From NCBI RefSeq assembly GCF_002014825.1, contig NZ_MUYU01000009.1:110896-174895 (forward strand): a stretch of 64,000 nt of DNA, in the 5' to 3' direction. Origin of the DNA: Moraxella pluranimalium (lineage in GTDB: Bacteria > Pseudomonadota > Gammaproteobacteria > Pseudomonadales > Moraxellaceae). Positions 52,642 through 62,900 of the stretch are shown in pieces. The translations under genes were made by a program, and so were the position numbers. The notes beneath the pieces were generated by a model. It was not told the DNA's origin, did not search any database, and was given only the letters and a program-made list of their open reading frames with translations. Each line of letters starts with the position of its first letter. Positions within the stretch are counted from its first letter, which is position 1.

Positions 52642-54048
52642 ATGCCATTTCAGCCCGTACTGACCCGACAGCACTATCAAACCGTGCTTATCTCGAGCAT
52701 CATCGCCGGGGTGACATTTTTTGATTTTGCGATATTTTGGTATCTCACCGATGAGCTTGCTTATGTGTTTTTTAATGAGCAACATGAGCGATTGTTGTGG
52801 ATTGACCACTTATACCTATTGGCAATCTTTAGCTTAAGCTATCTGATTACACCACTTGGCGGTATTTTGATTGGTCATTATGGTGATAAATACGGGCGTA
52901 AACCTGCCCTGTCCTTGAGCTTATTGGGCGTGGCGTTATCCACACTTGCCATTGCCCTATTGCCTACACATCAGCAGATAGGCATATTAGCACCGATTTT
53001 GCTTATTATCATTCGCTTGGTGCAAGGGATGGCATCTGGTGGGGTTTTGCCAAGTATTTGGGTGTTCGCCACAGAACATCTACCCACCAAGCGACTTGGT
53101 ATCGGCTGCGGCGTCATCATGGCAAGCTGTGTGCTCAACGTCATGCTACTCAATGTCATCATCAGCCTGCTTGATAATCATCTGACCTTTGGCGAAATGA
53201 TGTCCTATGGCTGGCGGATTATCTTTGTCATCGGTGGCGGGCTTGATTTGCTTGCTATGCTACTTGTGTATCTGCTCAAAGAAACGCCTGTATTTTTGAG
53301 CGACCAAAACAGCACCATCACTGACCCAAAGACGCTCAATGCCATCAGTCTCAATGACCCGACGTCCGAACTACGCCAAACGCTCACACGGGGGCGATAC
53401 CAAAATCTCAATGCACTATTTGCCAATCTCAAGCACGATATCGTCTCTTGGTGGGCGGTACTCAAAAAAGGCTTTTTGTCGAGTTTTTTGCCCGCGACCT
53501 TGCTAGCTAGCATCGCTGTCACTTTGATTGCTTTTATTTCATCATCGCTGATATCATTGGCAGAGCTCGATACATCTTTGACAGCTGCGATGATACGAGT
53601 CGGCTGTCTGCTTGCGATGTTTTTTATGATGCTTGGCAGTGTGTTTTATGGCTTGATGGCGGATATTTTTAATCCCGGTCGGGTGCTGATTTTTGCAGGG
53701 CTGTTTTTGATTTTGCAAACCATGATGTTTTATTTTCATCTGACATCAGGTGGCGAATATCTATTGGCATTGTTTGCCATGCTTGGATTTTCATTGGGCT
53801 TGATTGGCGCTTTGCCATCAATCATCGTGCGATTATTCCCCACCAAAATTCGCTTAACAGGCACGGCGGTGACCTATAATCTGGCATATACTGCTCTTGG
53901 TGGCAGTTCGTACGTATTGCTTGGCATGAGCGACGGTCAGATGGCGATTACGCCTGTGATTTTTGTGCTACTCATGGGGCTTGTGGCTATCTTTATGAGC
54001 TTTTATATTTATTACATTCCCCGCACCGAACATGATGTTCGCAGATAA
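52642..54048 (+). CDS. MFS transporter, metabolite:proton symporter type
   Basis: The 468-residue protein has the MHS-family pattern: IIAGVTFFDFAIFWYL, the loop 2-3 motif GHYGDKYGRKPAL, RLVQGMASGGVLPSIWVFATEHLP and a second-half SVFYGLMADIFNPGR. Twelve membrane segments are expected, with a long central cytoplasmic loop rich in Asn and Thr. Substrate is unknown; ProP- and KgtP-like permeases are relatives. A strong terminator follows. Confidence 0.87.
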   Translation: MPFQPVLTRQHYQTVLISSIIAGVTFFDFAIFWYLTDELAYVFFNEQHERLLWIDHLYLLAIFSLSYLITPLGGILIGHYGDKYGRKPALSLSLLGVALSTLAIALLPTHQQIGILAPILLIIIRLVQGMASGGVLPSIWVFATEHLPTKRLGIGCGVIMASCVLNVMLLNVIISLLDNHLTFGEMMSYGWRIIFVIGGGLDLLAMLLVYLLKETPVFLSDQNSTITDPKTLNAISLNDPTSELRQTLTRGRYQNLNALFANLKHDIVSWWAVLKKGFLSSFLPATLLASIAVTLIAFISSSLISLAELDTSLTAAMIRVGCLLAMFFMMLGSVFYGLMADIFNPGRVLIFAGLFLILQTMMFYFHLTSGGEYLLALFAMLGFSLGLIGALPSIIVRLFPTKIRLTGTAVTYNLAYTALGGSSYVLLGMSDGQMAITPVIFVLLMGLVAIFMSFYIYYIPRTEHDVRR

Positions 54049-54081
54049 ATTTAGCATGGTTATCACCACAAAATCCAAAAA

Positions 54082-54113
54082 AAATCCCCAAAAGCACACA
54101 CTTTTGGGGATTT
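54082..54113. terminator. Bidirectional terminator between the MFS gene and rpiA
   Basis: A 13-bp perfect stem (AAATCCCCAAAAG / CTTTTGGGGATTT) with a 6-nt loop lies between convergent genes. Confidence 0.85.
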
Positions 54114-54131
54114 GTCTTATCATTCATATTT

Positions 54132-54797
54132 TTAAAACTTCACAGTCTCGACACCTGCGTCGCTGGCTTTTAGCATCACGCTTGCCGATTGTGCAGCAAA
54201 AATACCATTACACACCACACCGACAATGTTGTTAATCTCTTGCTCAAGCTTGGCAGGATTGGATACATCAAGCTCATAAGTATCCAAAATCAGATTGCCA
54301 TAATCAGTCACAAAGCCTTCACGATACACAGGCTCACCGCCCATCTTGACCAGCTCACGAGCCACATACGAGCGAGCTTGTGGTAGCACTTCGATAGCAA
54401 CGGGGAATTTGCCCAATTGTGAGACGATTTTTGAGTCATCGACCATACAGACGAACTGACTCGATGCGGCTGCGACGATTTTTTCGCGAGTCAGCGCACC
54501 ACCGCCACCTTTGATCATATTGCCTGCGCCATCAATCTCATCTGCACCATCAATGTACAAATCAAGCTGACCCACGCTATTCAGATCATAAATCTCAATA
54601 CCCAGCGCCTTAAGCTTATCTTCAGTCACTTGCGAGCTTGCGACAGCGCCTTTGAGCTGTACTTGCGGTAGTAGCTCAATCAAGCAATTCACCGTACTGC
54701 CTGTGCCCACGCCAAGCACCATGCCATCTTCGATATATGCCAATGCTGCTTTGGCAGCGGCTTGTTTTTGAGCAAGTTTTGGGTCAATGGTTGTCAT
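54132..54797 (-). CDS. rpiA: Ribose-5-phosphate isomerase A
   Basis: The 221-residue protein has [15 protein letters not shown], the catalytic-site region [29 protein letters not shown] and [11 protein letters not shown]. It interconverts ribose 5-phosphate and ribulose 5-phosphate. The length is normal. AAGGT lies ahead of the ATG. Confidence 0.96.
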   Translation of the reverse strand: MTTIDPKLAQKQAAAKAALAYIEDGMVLGVGTGSTVNCLIELLPQVQLKGAVASSQVTEDKLKALGIEIYDLNSVGQLDLYIDGADEIDGAGNMIKGGGGALTREKIVAAASSQFVCMVDDSKIVSQLGKFPVAIEVLPQARSYVARELVKMGGEPVYREGFVTDYGNLILDTYELDVSNPAKLEQEINNIVGVVCNGIFAAQSASVMLKASDAGVETVKF

Positions 54798-54893
54798 TAC
54801 AAAGATACCTTATCAAGATAAACGCCACTATTGTACGCTAAAGTTACAATCTTTTAAAGTATAGTTACAAAAATTCACAGACGAATTTTGGAC

Positions 54894-55010
<117 letters not shown>

Positions 55011-55067
55011 AGTATTATACTAGAAAATCACCGATTTGCAAGTTTTTTGTGGTGCTTTTGGCTGATT

Positions 55068-55562
55068 TTATGGTTGGTCAGGGACAAAACTTGCCACGCA
55101 GTGCGCCAAGCCATCAGCGATGACAGGCGTGCTCAGCACTCGATATTCAGCCAATTCAAATGACGCAGGCGATAAGCCATCAAGCTTTGCCACCAAATAC
55201 GCCACGATTGGCATATGGCAGACGATGGCGATGCATTTATCATCAGTCTGCTCGCCAAATTTATCTTGGATAATGCGGTCAATGTCATTGAGTCCGATGG
55301 CAGGGTCATCATCAGGCGTGATACTGCTAAGTGTCACAAAAGCAGGCGATTGACCAGCATCGGCGACTGTCTTTGCAAGTATCTTGGCGGTTTGGTCGGC
55401 ACGGTTGTACGGACTTGCGATAATCAAATCAAGCTGATGCTCTGCAACCATTGCATCCGCAGACTGCCCTGCTTGCATCCGCCCAAAATCCGTCAAATCT
55501 CGCCCTGCATCATCGTCACAATATGGTGCAGCTTGCCCATGTCGCACAAAGATTAATTTCAT
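55068..55562 (-). CDS. sixA: SixA-like phosphohistidine phosphatase
   Basis: The 164-residue histidine-phosphatase has the RHG motif (FVRHGQA), the second active-site region LIIASPYNRADQTAKIL and CHMPIVAYL with the later His. SixA removes phosphate from histidine in phosphorelay or PTS proteins. It lies 30 bp behind gpsA on the same strand, a common pairing. Confidence 0.87.
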   Translation of the reverse strand: MKLIFVRHGQAAPYCDDDAGRDLTDFGRMQAGQSADAMVAEHQLDLIIASPYNRADQTAKILAKTVADAGQSPAFVTLSSITPDDDPAIGLNDIDRIIQDKFGEQTDDKCIAIVCHMPIVAYLVAKLDGLSPASFELAEYRVLSTPVIADGLAHCVASFVPDQP

Positions 55563-55592
55563 AAATTATCCTTTATGATGTATTAATAGTGG

Positions 55593-56909
55593 TTAATTAG
55601 TATCCGTCGTTTTTGGCTTGGCATCGGCACTACTTTTAAGCACTTCGCTAAATTCTTGGCTAAGTCGTACATTGCTCTCGTCATGCGGCAACACAAATTC
55701 AACATCACTTCTAAAGCCTGTTTCCATCAGATTGAGCGCTACACCAAGTGCCGATTTATCTTCGTACAGTACAGCGTGCAGTGCGTGCGTGATTGGCATA
55801 TAGACACCAAGCTCTTTTGAACGGGTATGCACTTGTGCGATGGTATTGACCCCTTCGGCGGTTTGCCCAAGTTTTTTGACCGCTTGCTCAAGGCTAATGC
55901 CTTGACCCAGCATATAGCCCACTCGATAATTTCGGCTCAAGGTCGAACTACAAGTGGCGTACAAATCCCCCACGCCTGATAGTCCCAAGAATGTCAATGG
56001 GTCAGCGCCCACCGCCACCCCAAAACGGCTCATCTCAGCGAGCGCACGAGTCAGTAGCATGGCTTTGGTATTCTCACCCACTTCATAAGCAGCCGCCATA
56101 CCCATCGCAATGGCATAGATATTTTTGAGCGCACCGCCCAGCTCCACACCCTTGACATCACCACTGGCAAATACACGGAAAAATGCACTGTGCAATGCCG
56201 TCTGCACCGCCTTACGAAGTGGCTCAGACTCAGAAGCAATCACCGTTGCCGATGGCATATTATCCATGATTTCGACCGCTAGATTTGGGCCGCTCATCAC
56301 CCCAAAATTCACTTCGGGCAGTACATCGGTGATAATATCGCTCATTAAGGCATAAGTGTCTTTTTCCATACCTTTGGTCAAAGAGACCACCGCTTGATGC
56401 GTGATGAATGGGCGAATCTGCGTCAAAATCTCACGAAACGCCGAGCTTGGCACTGCCACAAAAATCACATCCACGCCACGCACCGCATCTTCAAGCTCGT
56501 GGCTGAACTTGAGACGGTCGTCAAGCTTATGATTTGGCAGGTATTTTTTGTTTACATAAGTTTTTTGTAGTGCTTTGACCGTACGCTTATCACGTACCCA
56601 CAGTGTGGCATCACAGCCATTTTTGGCAGCCAAATTCGCCATCGCCGTGCCAAAGCTACCCCCACCCAAAAAAGCAAATTTGAGTGTTTTTGACCCAGTG
56701 GCAGGCTTGGCTTTTGCTTGCATCGTCGCTTCAAGCTCAGCGGATTTTTTCTTTTTAAATCCAGTCAATTCGGCGATGCTTGCGATGATTGGCGCATTTG
56801 GTAGCCCCGATTCTTTAATCGCACTCACCGCATCATCCAGACCTGTGCTTGCTGCATCGACGATTTTTTTTACCTTAGAGTTTTTCACACTGGGTTTTTT
56901 TAGTTTCAT
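55593..56909 (-). CDS. gpsA: Glycerol-3-phosphate dehydrogenase [NAD(P)+] with N-terminal extension
   Basis: The catalytic part is standard: Rossmann AFLGGGSFGTAMANLA, IFVAVPSSAFREIL, SLTKGME, GPNLAVEI, the catalytic Lys in GGALKNIYAIAMG, and FLGLSGVGDLYATC. The first ~80 residues before it are Lys/Ala-rich (KLKKPSVKNSKVKKIVDAAS ..., SELTGFKKKKSAELEATMQ-like), absent from E. coli GpsA (~340 residues against 438 here). The enzyme makes sn-glycerol 3-phosphate for phospholipids. The ATG at 56909 is chosen; the frame is open to 56936. Confidence 0.93.
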   Translation of the reverse strand: MKLKKPSVKNSKVKKIVDAASTGLDDAVSAIKESGLPNAPIIASIAELTGFKKKKSAELEATMQAKAKPATGSKTLKFAFLGGGSFGTAMANLAAKNGCDATLWVRDKRTVKALQKTYVNKKYLPNHKLDDRLKFSHELEDAVRGVDVIFVAVPSSAFREILTQIRPFITHQAVVSLTKGMEKDTYALMSDIITDVLPEVNFGVMSGPNLAVEIMDNMPSATVIASESEPLRKAVQTALHSAFFRVFASGDVKGVELGGALKNIYAIAMGMAAAYEVGENTKAMLLTRALAEMSRFGVAVGADPLTFLGLSGVGDLYATCSSTLSRNYRVGYMLGQGISLEQAVKKLGQTAEGVNTIAQVHTRSKELGVYMPITHALHAVLYEDKSALGVALNLMETGFRSDVEFVLPHDESNVRLSQEFSEVLKSSADAKPKTTDTN

Positions 56910-56957
56910 ATCAATTACCCGCTTATCAAGCATCAAAGTTTATTTAGCATCATAATG

Positions 56958-57551
56958 TTAAGCATCATAGTGATTGCTATCACGATACTGAACAAACTGC
57001 GACAAATCGTGCGCATCTCGTGCCGGCATCTGCACGCTGCTGCTACCTGTATAAATCAGCCCGCAAATGGTGTCATCTGCGCCCACGCCAAAATACGCCT
57101 TGACCGCATCAGTATTACACAAAAGTCCTGTACGCCACACGCTCTTATAGCCTAGCGACTCAAGCGCAAGCAAGATATTTTGTGCGGCAGCACCAGCGCT
57201 CAGTAGCTGTTCAAATGGCGGTACTTTTTCGTGCGATTTCATATCGGTGGCAATCACGATAATCATCGGCGCACGCAGTGGCATATTTAAGGTTTTCTTA
57301 ATCGTAGCATCATCTAGCGTTACGCCTTGAGCTACAGCATCCGCTTCGGCAGCTTGTAATAACACCTTGCCAAATTCCACCAAGGCATCACCGGTCAATA
57401 CCCAAAATTTCCACGGCTTAAGCTGTTTATGGTCAGGGGCGACCATCGCTGCGTGTAGTACTGCATCAAGCTCGTCTTGGTTTGGCATTGGTAGCACAAG
57501 ATTGCCGATGCTACGGCGCTGATGTATGATGTCCAATACAGGGTTTTTCAT
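56958..57551 (-). CDS. Nitroreductase family flavoprotein (YdjA-like)
   Basis: The 197-residue protein has the nitroreductase frame: IHQRRSIGNLVLPMPNQDELDAVLHAAMVAPDHKQLKPWKFWVL (FMN contacts R12, R13), APMIIVIATD, and SAGAAAQNILLALESLGYKSVWRTG. The RRS-I and short length match YdjA. It probably reduces quinones or nitro compounds with NAD(P)H. Physiological substrate unknown. Confidence 0.88.
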   Translation of the reverse strand: MKNPVLDIIHQRRSIGNLVLPMPNQDELDAVLHAAMVAPDHKQLKPWKFWVLTGDALVEFGKVLLQAAEADAVAQGVTLDDATIKKTLNMPLRAPMIIVIATDMKSHEKVPPFEQLLSAGAAAQNILLALESLGYKSVWRTGLLCNTDAVKAYFGVGADDTICGLIYTGSSSVQMPARDAHDLSQFVQYRDSNHYDA

Positions 57552-57578
57552 TGTAATTATCCTAAATAATCTGATCTA

Positions 57579-58679
57579 TTAATCCAAACGGTGTTCTGCC
57601 GCTAGATAATCTTCTGACTGCATCTCAAGCAGTCGTGAACGAGTACGCTCAATCTCAAATGCCAGCTTTTCGCCTTGATACAGCTCAAGAATTGACTGCT
57701 CTGCACGCACAAGCAACTTGACACGACGATCATAAAATTCATCCACCAAATAGATGAATCGGCGAGTTGGATCCATCAGCGTATCATTTAGAAATGGTAC
57801 ATTATCCACCATCACCGTGCTAAAGTCATTGGCAATCTCGATAAAATCCGATGCCGATCTTGGCTGCATACACAGCGCACGAAAATCAACCAGTAACATC
57901 GTCTCTGTACGCTTGATAATCTCAATTTCACGGTTTGCCACGACAATCGGCTCGGTGATAACGCATTGCCCACCTGCCAATGTATCAAATCGCTCAGATA
58001 GCCAGCCATCGGTTTCACTAGTCAATGGGTATGAGTACAGTTTAGCTTGTTTTAATAATCTTAGGCGATAATCGATACCGGCATCGATGTTCATCACGGT
58101 GGTATTTTTTTCGACTTGGGCGATGGCGGGCAAGAATCTATCACGATGAATGCCGTTTTTGTACAAGCCCGATGGCTCAATGTTTGATGTGGCAACAAGC
58201 GTAATCCCACGGTCAAATAGCATGGTGAACAAATCACCCAAAATCATCGCATCCGAGACATTGGACACAAAAAATTCATCAAAACAAATAACCACTGCTT
58301 CACGATGAATGATGTCAGCGACCTTTTGCAGTGGGTCGGATTGTCCTTGTAGAGCCACCAATTCACGCTGAACTCGCTGCATAAAATGATGAAAGTGCAT
58401 CCGCATCTTGCGCTCAATCGGCAAGCTGTCGTAGAACATATCCATCATCCAAGTCTTGCCACGACCGACACCACCCCACATATACAGACCCTTTGGCGTC
58501 TGTGGTTTGGCTTTAAATAAGCTTGCAAACCAGCCTGATTTTTGCTCACCATTTGCTGCCAAAATCTCATGGTGTAGCTTATCCATATAAGTCACGGCAG
58601 CCAATTGGATGGCATCTTCGCTAAATTCGCCCGTTGCCAGTGCCGCCTTATAACGCTCAAGTGGCGTCTGTACACTCAT
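57579..58679 (-). CDS. zapE: Cell division ATPase ZapE (AFG1 family)
   Basis: The 366-residue P-loop ATPase has GLYMWGGVGRGKTWMMDMFY (Walker A), VICFDEFFVSNVSDAMILG (Walker B) and TLVATSNIEPSGLYKNGIHRDRFLPAI (sensor region). ZapE destabilises FtsZ polymers late in division in E. coli. Length and motifs are normal. It lies 24 bp behind the hydrolase gene on the same strand. Confidence 0.93.
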   Translation of the reverse strand: MSVQTPLERYKAALATGEFSEDAIQLAAVTYMDKLHHEILAANGEQKSGWFASLFKAKPQTPKGLYMWGGVGRGKTWMMDMFYDSLPIERKMRMHFHHFMQRVQRELVALQGQSDPLQKVADIIHREAVVICFDEFFVSNVSDAMILGDLFTMLFDRGITLVATSNIEPSGLYKNGIHRDRFLPAIAQVEKNTTVMNIDAGIDYRLRLLKQAKLYSYPLTSETDGWLSERFDTLAGGQCVITEPIVVANREIEIIKRTETMLLVDFRALCMQPRSASDFIEIANDFSTVMVDNVPFLNDTLMDPTRRFIYLVDEFYDRRVKLLVRAEQSILELYQGEKLAFEIERTRSRLLEMQSEDYLAAEHRLD

Positions 58680-58703
58680 AAATTTTCCTTAATTAATCCG
58701 TCG

Positions 58704-59348
58704 TTATTTAATGGTCAATTGTTCTAATGCTTGTCGCAGTTCTACCAGCTTGGCATGGAAAAAATGCCCTGTATCAATCACTTGATTTGGCAATTGATGC
58801 ACCCGTGCAAACTCTGCCAATGCTGATGGTGACACCAATTCATCATGAGCGCCATAGACCAAAAATGTCCGCTCAATCGGCAAGGTCAACACACTTGCGT
58901 CGTTCCGAACTACAGATGGTGCAATCAAAGCAAGATTGTGTAGATTAATTTCACTAAATTCATCTTGCTTAGCAATCATATCAGCCACTTGACACGCCAC
59001 AAAACCACCGAATGAAAACCCGCCAAGCCACAGCTTACGAGCCTTGGTTTTGGCCAATGCAAACCGAAGCACCGTCAGCGCATCAGTCAGCTCGCCAATG
59101 CCATTGCCTGTCGTGCCTGTCGATTGCCCCACGCCACGAAAATTAAACCGCAGCACATCCATACCACTATCACGACAAAAGCGATACATGGTACTGACGA
59201 CTTTATTATTCATCGTGCCGCCTGCCATCGGATTGGGGTGGCAGATGATTGCCAAGCCGTCGCTTGCGCTACGCTCGCCTGCTTGCCAAATCACATCAAT
59301 CTCAAGCTTGCCGTTTGGTGCATCGATGAGCAAAATTTCTTGATTCAT
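58704..59348 (-). CDS. Alpha/beta hydrolase (COG2945-like)
   Basis: The 214-residue protein has the alpha/beta fold signature: ICHPNPMAGGTMNNKVV, MDVLRFNFRGVGQSTG, LWLGGFSFGGFVA with the nucleophile Ser in GFSFG, the later Asp/His (YGAHDELVSP, DTGHFFHAK). Substrate is unknown; relatives act as esterases. It is the first gene of a possible hydrolase-zapE unit. Confidence 0.85.
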   Translation of the reverse strand: MNQEILLIDAPNGKLEIDVIWQAGERSASDGLAIICHPNPMAGGTMNNKVVSTMYRFCRDSGMDVLRFNFRGVGQSTGTTGNGIGELTDALTVLRFALAKTKARKLWLGGFSFGGFVACQVADMIAKQDEFSEINLHNLALIAPSVVRNDASVLTLPIERTFLVYGAHDELVSPSALAEFARVHQLPNQVIDTGHFFHAKLVELRQALEQLTIK

Positions 59349-59565
59349 ACAAAAACTGGATAAAAATTCAAGCCATTATAGCACAATTTTTGCACATTCA
59401 ACATCTGTGCATGACAGACCATCATGCGAGCAACACAGCAGAAAAATTCGGCGCAATTGTTCACAAAACCCACACAACATACGCCCACAAAGGCCTTTTA
59501 GCACACCATCTCGTATGCTAACATAGGCATATTGGTCAATTTTGACACCCAAAAAAGGAGTTATC

Positions 59566-59925
59566 ATGAAACGATTTGCCCTAATTGGTACGATTAGTAC
59601 AGCTCTGCTATTGAGCGCCTGCGCAACGAGTGGCGCGACCGCCCCTGTCATCACTCGTGCTGATGCAACTCACGAGACCACAGGACTTGGCGCAACCAAG
59701 CTTAAAGCCCAAGAGTCAGCACTCGCCACCGCCAAAAAACAATGCGGACTCAAAACGCCTGTCATCATCGAAGATAAGACTACCTATAATGGCGTACTCG
59801 ATGAGAAAACTGGTCGCATCCTTGAACAAGGTGTCGGCATCATTGGCTCGGTACTCGGCAAGGCAACGCCTGATTTGAGCCGTGATGATGATTATGAATA
59901 TAATATTAAGTTTAAATGTCAATAA
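59566..59925 (+). CDS. Putative lipoprotein, 119 residues
   Basis: The signal MKRFALIGTISTALLLSAC gives a lipobox LSAC with Cys19. The mature part has a helical start (GLGATKLKAQESALATAKKQCGLKTPV) and a GxGIIGSVLGKA segment that resembles glycine-zipper motifs. A second Cys near 49 and one at the C-terminus could form a disulfide. AAAGGAG precedes the ATG. Function unknown. Confidence 0.82.
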   Translation: MKRFALIGTISTALLLSACATSGATAPVITRADATHETTGLGATKLKAQESALATAKKQCGLKTPVIIEDKTTYNGVLDEKTGRILEQGVGIIGSVLGKATPDLSRDDDYEYNIKFKCQ

Positions 59926-59933
59926 AATTTAGA

Positions 59934-59962
59934 AAATCAGCCTTGATAGGCTGATTTTTTTT
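59934..59962 (+). terminator. Intrinsic terminator before the CRISPR array
   Basis: AAATCAGCC / GGCTGATTT stem with a 6-nt loop and eight Ts. It isolates the lipoprotein transcript from the array. Confidence 0.85.
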
Positions 59963-59990
59963 GACTACTTATTTAATTGATAATTGTAGC

Positions 59991-62900
59991 GTTTCAACAC
60001 ACGCTCCCGCATGGGGAGCGACTAAAAAATTGATACAAGCAAGGTGGCATAATTTTGTTTCAACACACGCTCCCGCATGGGGAGCGACCGCCCATCATCA
60101 TAGTCAACCAGCTCACTATGATGTTTCAACACACGCTCCCGCATGGGGAGCGACTGGGGTGGTATTTGTGCAAGCGATGAATGGGCGAGTTTCAACACAC
60201 GCTCCCGCATGGGGAGCGACAAATCAAGGGTTTGTTGACCGAGACACCAACGGCGTTTCAACACACGCTCCCGCATGGGGAGCGACCTTTAAAGGTTGCG
60301 TGGTCAATAGTCTATCGCTAGTTTCAACACACGCTCCCGCATGGGGAGCGACTTCCACGATTTGACGCAATACTCACCAATTACAAAGTTTCAACACACG
60401 CTCCCGCATGGGGAGCGACAGCATGAGCAAACCACCCCAAAAATACATAATCATGTTTCAACACACGCTCCCGCATGGGGAGCGACTCTGTGGCAATCGC
60501 CAAACAAGCACAATAAGCAATGTTTCAACACACGCTCCCGCATGGGGAGCGACGTCCAGTATTGAGATGGTAGTCTGGCTTTTGCGAGTTTCAACACACG
60601 CTCCCGCATGGGGAGCGACGACTTTTGATAAAAAGACTTTATCGACGCAAGCAAGTTTCAACACACGCTCCCGCATGGGGAGCGACATGATTACACCGAC
60701 GAGCACGGCAATAAATTCGATGTTTCAACACACGCTCCCGCATGGGGAGCGACGCTTGATAACGCAATTCATCAACAGCGTATCTCATGTTTCAACACAC
60801 GCTCCCGCATGGGGAGCGACTTGGGCGTAAAGAATTGCATGAGGATTGTAGGCTGTTTCAACACACGCTCCCGCATGGGGAGCGACAAAATGACACTTCC
60901 CCTTGTATCACTAGCTAGCATGTTTCAACACACGCTCCCGCATGGGGAGCGACCGAAAAAGTCCTTGAAGCGTTCAAAAATGAGCTTGTTTCAACACACG
61001 CTCCCGCATGGGGAGCGACGTCAATTATGAATGATGTAGCAACCATCGAAACTGTTTCAACACACGCTCCCGCATGGGGAGCGACAGAAAAGTATTTGCC
61101 AAGACCCAATCCTGATGACAGTTTCAACACACGCTCCCGCATGGGGAGCGACTGACAACGACACACGTTACGAGCAATCAGCAGTGTTTCAACACACGCT
61201 CCCGCATGGGGAGCGACGCGGTCATGGCTCGGATTTGGTCGCTATGGAGAGTGTTTCAACACACGCTCCCGCATGGGGAGCGACAAAATTACACATAATG
61301 TAAATTATGTTCATTCCGTGTTTCAACACACGCTCCCGCATGGGGAGCGACAAAAAGGAATAGGCAAATCGCAAAAGGCGGTAGGGTTTCAACACACGCT
61401 CCCGCATGGGGAGCGACAAATCGGCTTGGGCGTGGTTATAAGGTAGTTTTTGTTTCAACACACGCTCCCGCATGGGGAGCGACGCGTGAAAAAACCGCCA
61501 ATTAAGGCGGTTAAAATGGTTTCAACACACGCTCCCGCATGGGGAGCGACTTGATGATGTGGTCAGCTTCGAGCATGGATGGGGCGTTTCAACACACGCT
61601 CCCGCATGGGGAGCGACGCAGACTTATTTTTAACCACCACCACTGACGGGAGTTTCAACACACGCTCCCGCATGGGGAGCGACTATTTTGAGCAGGGCGG
61701 TGAGATTGAGATTGGCAGTTTCAACACACGCTCCCGCATGGGGAGCGACCAATTTATTCATCATGGTCATTATGACAACTTTAGGTTTCAACACACGCTC
61801 CCGCATGGGGAGCGACAAAACCCACAGTCAAGCCAATATGCTTATACGATGTTTCAACACACGCTCCCGCATGGGGAGCGACTACCCCCTTTACCCCCTA
61901 CCCTTTGCCAAATTTTGGGTTTCAACACACGCTCCCGCATGGGGAGCGACAGCTAAAAAACAAAAAGACCTAGCAGATTCATTTGTTTCAACACACGCTC
62001 CCGCATGGGGAGCGACTTCTGTTTTGCAAGTGGTCAATTCAAACGATCTGCTGTTTCAACACACGCTCCCGCATGGGGAGCGACTGATGTTCATGCGACC
62101 GCTCCAAACTCATGACTGTTTCAACACACGCTCCCGCATGGGGAGCGACTGCAAAACTGCTGATGCAACACTCAAAACACAAGCCGTTTCAACACACGCT
62201 CCCGCATGGGGAGCGACAATGATACGCCGTTTGCGTAGTGCTCGCACCGCTGTTTCAACACACGCTCCCGCATGGGGAGCGACGTCTGTCCGTTTTCGGT
62301 ACGCATAATATAAATGCGGTTTCAACACACGCTCCCGCATGGGGAGCGACAGCCGAGTACGCCAACAGCTGGGCAAGCAGAAGTGTGTTTCAACACACGC
62401 TCCCGCATGGGGAGCGACAAAAAACCGCCGAAACCAACGCCACAACGACATTGTTTCAACACACGCTCCCGCATGGGGAGCGACCGCCGCCATCGCCAGC
62501 GGACAAATGACACCCAATGTTTCAACACACGCTCCCGCATGGGGAGCGACTCCACACCGACTGACCGCTCATTTTCAACCGCCGAAGTTTCAACACACGC
62601 TCCCGCATGGGGAGCGACGATAACTTTGTCAAAAACTTGGTTACCATCCGTGCTGTTTCAACACACGCTCCCGCATGGGGAGCGACCTGACACCCATACA
62701 TACGGCACGATCCTTGGCGGTGTTTCAACACACGCTCCCGCATGGGGAGCGACAAAAACAAAATCTTTGTACGCACGATTGACGGCGTTTCAACACACGC
62801 TCCCGCATGGGGAGCGACAAAAAATTATCATTGCAAAGGCGGTGTACCGATGTTTCAACACACGCTCCCGCATGGGGAGCGACCCACCGAAAGTCGCCAG

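Noticed and set aside
59376..59654. 92-codon minus-strand ORF opposite the small lipoprotein
   Set aside because: It overlaps a plus-strand gene with a lipobox and strong ribosome site and has no recognisable product.
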